From contig CANRPQ010000052.1 of the NCBI GenBank assembly GCA_947632525.1, positions 1 to 9,180 of the forward strand: a DNA stretch of 9,180 bases, written 5' to 3'. The translations under genes were made by a program, and so were the position numbers. Of the stretch, positions 7,144-9,180 are shown in pieces; position 1 is the first letter of the stretch, and the number at the start of each line of letters is the position of its first letter. The notes under the pieces are model-generated. The model was given only the letters and a program-made list of their open reading frames with translations, was not told the origin of the DNA and ran no database searches. Source of the stretch: an uncultured Clostridia bacterium (GTDB lineage: Bacteria; Bacillota; Clostridia; TANB77; CAG-508).

Positions 7144-7352
7144 CTATATGGTTTGAATTGATCTGTTAAACCTAATAAATAATCTACAGAGGTATGGTAA
7201 AAATTTGCAAGAATTATTAAGCTATGTATATCAATTGTAATTTCACCAGTTTCATATCTAGAATAAGTTTGCTGTGTACAATTTAATAGTTTAGCAATTT
7301 CAGCTTGAGTATAGTCATGGTCTTCTCTAATCTCTCTAATTCTTAAATACAT
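7131..7352 (-). CDS. Small XRE (Cro/CI) family transcriptional regulator
   Basis: The 73-residue protein is essentially a single HTH_3 domain. It shows I-R-E-I-R-E-D-H-D-Y-T-Q-A-E-I-A-K-L-L (5-23), the turn N-C, and the recognition helix T-Q-Q-T-Y-S-R-Y-E-T-G (26-36). The end of the five-helix fold is S-L-I-I-L-A-N-F-Y-H-T-S-V-D-Y-L-L-G (44-61). A short basic tail follows, with no separate ligand or oligomerisation domain. GGAG lies eight bases before the ATG. The gene diverges from the prepilin-like gene. Their -35 boxes are eight bases apart, and a 17-bp palindrome sits inside the pilin promoter. I infer that it represses that promoter, and perhaps its own, as a dimer. A role as the antitoxin half of a toxin-antitoxin pair is unlikely because no toxin gene is adjacent. 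Confidence 0.92.
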   Translation of the reverse strand: MYLRIREIREDHDYTQAEIAKLLNCTQQTYSRYETGEITIDIHSLIILANFYHTSVDYLLGLTDQFKPYRKKA

Positions 7353-7373
7353 TTTTCTTACTCCTATTTACAG

Positions 7374-7402
7374 ATTATAAAAATATTATAAATTATTAAC
7401 AA
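7374..7402 (-). promoter_or_regulatory. Promoter of the XRE regulator gene
   Basis: On the minus strand TTGTTA (7402-7397) and TATAAT (7379-7374) are separated by 17 bases. The predicted start near 7367 is just before the SD GGAG (7364-7361), so the leader is very short. Confidence 0.65.
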
Positions 7403-7410
7403 ATATTGTA

Positions 7411-7439
7411 TTGACTTTTACACGTATTACGTGTATAAT
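7411..7439 (+). promoter_or_regulatory. Promoter of the prepilin-like gene
   Basis: TTGACT (7411-7416) and TATAAT (7434-7439) with a 17-base spacer form a strong sigma-A promoter. Transcription from near 7446 gives a leader of about 80 bases ending in the SD GGAGG (7516-7520), six bases before the ATG. Confidence 0.85.
7419..7435. promoter_or_regulatory. Palindromic operator inside the prepilin promoter
   Basis: TACACGTATTACGTGTA is a perfect inverted repeat with two 7-bp arms (7419-7425 and 7429-7435) around a three-base centre. It fills most of the spacer and touches the first two bases of the -10 box. Size, symmetry and placement fit a Cro/CI-type dimer, and the divergent XRE gene is the obvious candidate. 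Binding would block RNA polymerase at the pilin promoter. I saw no second copy in the window. Confidence 0.75.
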
Positions 7440-7526
7440 ATGTTTATTAAAATATATAAATAAAAGCAAAGAATATGTTCATAATAAAAAACAAATGATA
7501 ATTCAAATAAAAAACGGAGGAAAAAT

Positions 7527-8732
7527 ATGAAAAAGAATATTAATGAAATTAGAAAAAATAATAGTGGTATTACATTAGTTGCTTTAGTTGTAACAATTGT
7601 AGTACTTTTAATTTTGGCAGGAATAACAATAACAATGCTATTTAGCGATAGCGGAATAATAACAAAAGCAAGAGAAGCAGCAGAGGCAACAAAAAAGGCA
7701 CAATCAGACACAGAACAAGGATTAGCAAATTTAACAGAAGATTTAGCAGTGGCATCAGGAGAATATGACTGGAAATTAAGTGAGGACGGAAAAACTGTAA
7801 GCAATAAAAATTATCCAGAAGGAATAGCAATAGGCTCATATGTAAAATATAACTGCACACCAGTAGACGGGTCAGAAGATAGTTATGTTTCTCATCCGGA
7901 AAAAAGTGGATTCGATGAAGATCAAACTTTTACTGCATCAGAATATAGTAGCAAAGACTGGAAATTATTAGGAGTAGATAATAGAAGACAGCTATTGCTA
8001 ATTTCAGATGAACCTGTATATAATTATTATTTCTATGGAAAGAAAGGATATGAAAACGTAATAGAAGAATTAAATAAAATATGTGATTTATATGGACATG
8101 GAAAAGGAGCAACAGGTGGAAGAATGTTAACAATAGAAGAAGTAAATAAAATTACAGGACTAAATGGAAATAATATTGACGGAAAGGGAACAAAATATGA
8201 TGAGGGATTAATAAGTGAATATGGAAATAAAGTAACATATTATTGGGACGGAACAGATTATCCATATTATGAGTCAAGCAATGGATTAAAAGGAAATTCA
8301 AAAAGACTTCACGTAAATGGATTTACATGGTTAGACGAGGGTACAAAAGAATGGAAGACAAGTGAAAGATCAAAGACCGCAACAACTACAAAAAAAGAAA
8401 AAATAACTACAATAACAAATATCAAATATAGATATAGTTTATTAGAAGATTTTGAAATAAGAAATCCGGAACTATTTAATACCTTATTTAATAACACATA
8501 CTTGATTGCCACAGATACAGTTACTGCCAACGATGACTTGGCTGCTTGGGGGGTTGGTTACATTGACGGTTCTGATATCTATTCAGAAAACTTTCCTATG
8601 GTTTGGTCAGATGGCCATGAGACTGGTGACAACCAAGACTTTCGTCCACTAGTTTCTCTAAAATCTAATATCAAATTAAAGGAAAATGGAAAGCAAAATG
8701 GATGTATAGTTTATGATATAGAAGAAAATTAA
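7527..8732 (+). CDS. Prepilin-like surface protein with a variable-type C-terminal domain
   Basis: The 401-residue protein starts with a type IV prepilin-like signal. The leader is short and polar, ending in Ser13-Gly14. The hydrophobic helix begins I-T-L-V-A-L-V-V-T-I (15-24) and runs to about 38, then F-S-D-S-G-I-I-T-K-A-R-E. Cleavage is expected after Gly14. Position +5 is Ala rather than the usual Glu, a variant I recall in many Clostridia proteins of this type. A coiled stalk-like helix covers about 45-75. A large polar domain follows (80-400), rich in Tyr, Trp, Gly and Asp. A Thr/Lys-rich hinge at about 288-300 precedes the last module, which contains YLIATDTVTANDDLAAWGVG (325-344) and ends F-R-P-L-V-S-L-K-S-N-I (372-382). 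Base composition shifts sharply inside that module. GGAGG six bases upstream fixes the start. Expression is probably controlled by the divergent XRE protein. Likely role: assembly into a surface fibre or display of a ligand-binding tip; the partner is unknown. Confidence 0.8.
   Translation: MKKNINEIRKNNSGITLVALVVTIVVLLILAGITITMLFSDSGIITKAREAAEATKKAQSDTEQGLANLTEDLAVASGEYDWKLSEDGKTVSNKNYPEGIAIGSYVKYNCTPVDGSEDSYVSHPEKSGFDEDQTFTASEYSSKDWKLLGVDNRRQLLLISDEPVYNYYFYGKKGYENVIEELNKICDLYGHGKGATGGRMLTIEEVNKITGLNGNNIDGKGTKYDEGLISEYGNKVTYYWDGTDYPYYESSNGLKGNSKRLHVNGFTWLDEGTKEWKTSERSKTATTTKKEKITTITNIKYRYSLLEDFEIRNPELFNTLFNNTYLIATDTVTANDDLAAWGVGYIDGSDIYSENFPMVWSDGHETGDNQDFRPLVSLKSNIKLKENGKQNGCIVYDIEEN
8502..8660 (+). 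other. Compositionally distinct, A-depleted cassette in the 3' end of the prepilin-like gene
   Basis: By hand count, 8501-8660 has about 45% GC and 23% A. The preceding 160 bases have about 24% GC and 52% A, and the 70 bases after it return to about 21% GC. Most codons in the cassette end in T or C, unlike the A-ending codons on both sides. It encodes residues 326-378, the lectin-like tail ending R-P-L-V-S-L. Both edges are sharp and in frame. It fits a variable repeat of a diversity-generating retroelement or a recombined cassette; which one cannot be decided here. Confidence 0.55.
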
Positions 8733-8761
8733 TATGTTTTAACTTTAATAATTCAACCCCA

Positions 8762-8910
8762 TGCATTAGTAGAATATCGTTTGACCTTACTGTCGCACCT
8801 TCTTTTGTGCACATGAAATCAAAGATTTCTTGGAACTAAACAGAAGAGAGGTGCTTCATGCTCGCTTCGCTCAAACACTGCACGGTCTGCACTTTTATTC
8901 TACTAATGCA
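8762..8910. mobile_element. 149-bp element with 15-bp perfect terminal inverted repeats (MITE-like)
   Basis: TGCATTAGTAGAATA (8762-8776) and TATTCTACTAATGCA (8896-8910) are exact inverted repeats. Inside, nested arms continue: GTTTGA (8779-8784) with TCAAAC (8871-8876), and GCACCT (8795-8800) with AGGTGC (8849-8854). CTTTTG (8802-8807) pairs with CAGAAG (8841-8846), with one G-U pair. At the centre GAAATC (8815-8820) pairs with GATTTC (8824-8829) around AAA. The right half also holds CTCGCTTCGCTC, richer in G and C than the flanks. No transposase frame is present, and I found no clear target-site duplication. Together with 8733-8761 and 8911-9088 it fills the 356-base gap between the prepilin-like gene and the last gene. 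Confidence 0.6.
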
Positions 8911-8952
8911 CGAAAGTTTAATAAATAAATTTATATAAAAACACAATAACTA

Positions 8953-8982
8953 TTGAAAAATAAAACTAAAATAGTATATAAT
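8953..8982 (+). promoter_or_regulatory. Probable promoter of the final gene
   Basis: TTGAAA (8953-8958), an 18-base spacer and TATAAT (8977-8982). The -10 box lies inside the left arm of the palindrome at 8971-9005, so it could be overlapped by a regulator, or the TATAAT could be incidental to a terminator stem. The leader to the ATG at 9089 would be about 100 bases. Confidence 0.5.
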
Positions 8983-9005
8983 CATACAAGATGATTATAT
9001 ACTAT
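8971..9005. repeat. Perfect 15-bp inverted repeat, terminator or operator
   Basis: ATAGTATATAATCAT (8971-8985) and ATGATTATATACTAT (8991-9005) pair perfectly around the loop ACAAG, and two more A-T pairs extend the stem. The right side runs into the T-rich stretch TTTATATTTTTATAC, so it could end the prepilin transcript. Its left arm contains the -10 box of the promoter above, so an operator role is equally possible. Confidence 0.6.
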
Positions 9006-9088
9006 TTATATTTTTATACAATATACAAAGAATATTAGAATAAGATAAAATATATAAAAATATATTTACATTAAGAAGAGAGGTTTAA

Positions 9089-9180
9089 ATGGAACAATCA
9101 GAACCTAAAGACATAAATACAAATAAAAAAAAGGGGACATCCTTTATGAAGAATGTCCTTGTTCTTATGTTCTCTCAAAT
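9089..9180 (+). CDS. Partial membrane protein, probably polysaccharide-biosynthesis/flippase type (5' end only)
   Basis: Thirty full codons are visible before the window ends. The product begins with a polar, Lys/Glu/Asn-rich cytoplasmic tail of about 18 residues. It then reads S-F-M-K-N-V-L-V-L-M-F-S-Q, the start of a first membrane helix. That pattern, a charged tail followed by F-x-K-N-V-L-x-L-x-x-S-Q, is familiar from SpoVB/MOP-superfamily polysaccharide exporters and lipid-linked oligosaccharide flippases of Bacillota. It is too short to be sure, and another multi-span transporter is possible. AGAGAGG (9077-9083) lies five bases before the ATG and supports the start. Confidence 0.55.
   Translation, partial: MEQSEPKDINTNKKKGTSFMKNVLVLMFSQ

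Noticed and set aside
7427..7804. 125-codon minus-strand frame across the pilin promoter and N-terminus
   Set aside because: It overlaps the prepilin signal and the promoter, has a Phe/Leu-rich tail created by A-rich codons on the other strand, and no SD.
9135..9158. GGACAT...ATGTCC inverted repeat in the final gene
   Set aside because: The six-base arms lie within coding sequence with a 12-base loop. This is likely chance.

Overview
The window looks like chromosomal DNA from a low-GC, AT-rich Bacillota (Firmicutes) genome, most likely an uncultured gut-type Clostridia. The evidence is the composition, strong Shine-Dalgarno (SD) sequences of the GGAGG type, consensus sigma-A promoters with A/T-rich spacers, the adjacent miaB-mutS pair, a four-cysteine L31 protein and a Clostridia-style prepilin protein. 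I cannot name the species.

Layout. 71-144 is a tRNA-Gly(UCC) with a perfect promoter and a terminator that works in both directions. 238-895 (minus) is a VanW-family gene split by a frameshift between its membrane anchor and its VanW domain. 1014-1379 is an unrecognised, possibly helical protein, and 1443-1598 is a 51-residue membrane microprotein behind its own consensus promoter. rpmE (1685-1885) follows with its own promoter and terminator. miaB (2118-3533, GTG start) and mutS (3564-6176) form a two-gene operon for tRNA modification and mismatch repair; no mutL follows. After mutS comes a compact palindromic element (6214-6310), then a membrane protein with an HExxH zinc-protease motif (6380-7081).

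The accessory part is 7131-8910. A small Cro/CI-type (XRE) regulator is transcribed away from a 401-residue prepilin-like protein. Their promoters are back to back, and a perfect 17-bp palindrome fills the spacer of the pilin promoter, so the pair looks like a self-contained regulated module. Near the 3' end of the pilin gene (about 8502-8660) composition changes abruptly: GC rises from about 24% to about 45% and A falls from about 52% to about 23% by hand count. The protein there reads as a C-type-lectin-like variable tail ending in F-R-P-L-V-S-L. This is what I would expect of a diversified cassette, such as the variable repeat of a diversity-generating retroelement, or of an exchanged cassette. 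No reverse transcriptase or template repeat is in the window, so this is a hypothesis. A 149-bp element with 15-bp terminal inverted repeats lies directly downstream.

The window ends in the first 30 codons of a probable membrane protein of the polysaccharide-flippase type (9089 onward), preceded by a promoter that overlaps a long perfect palindrome.
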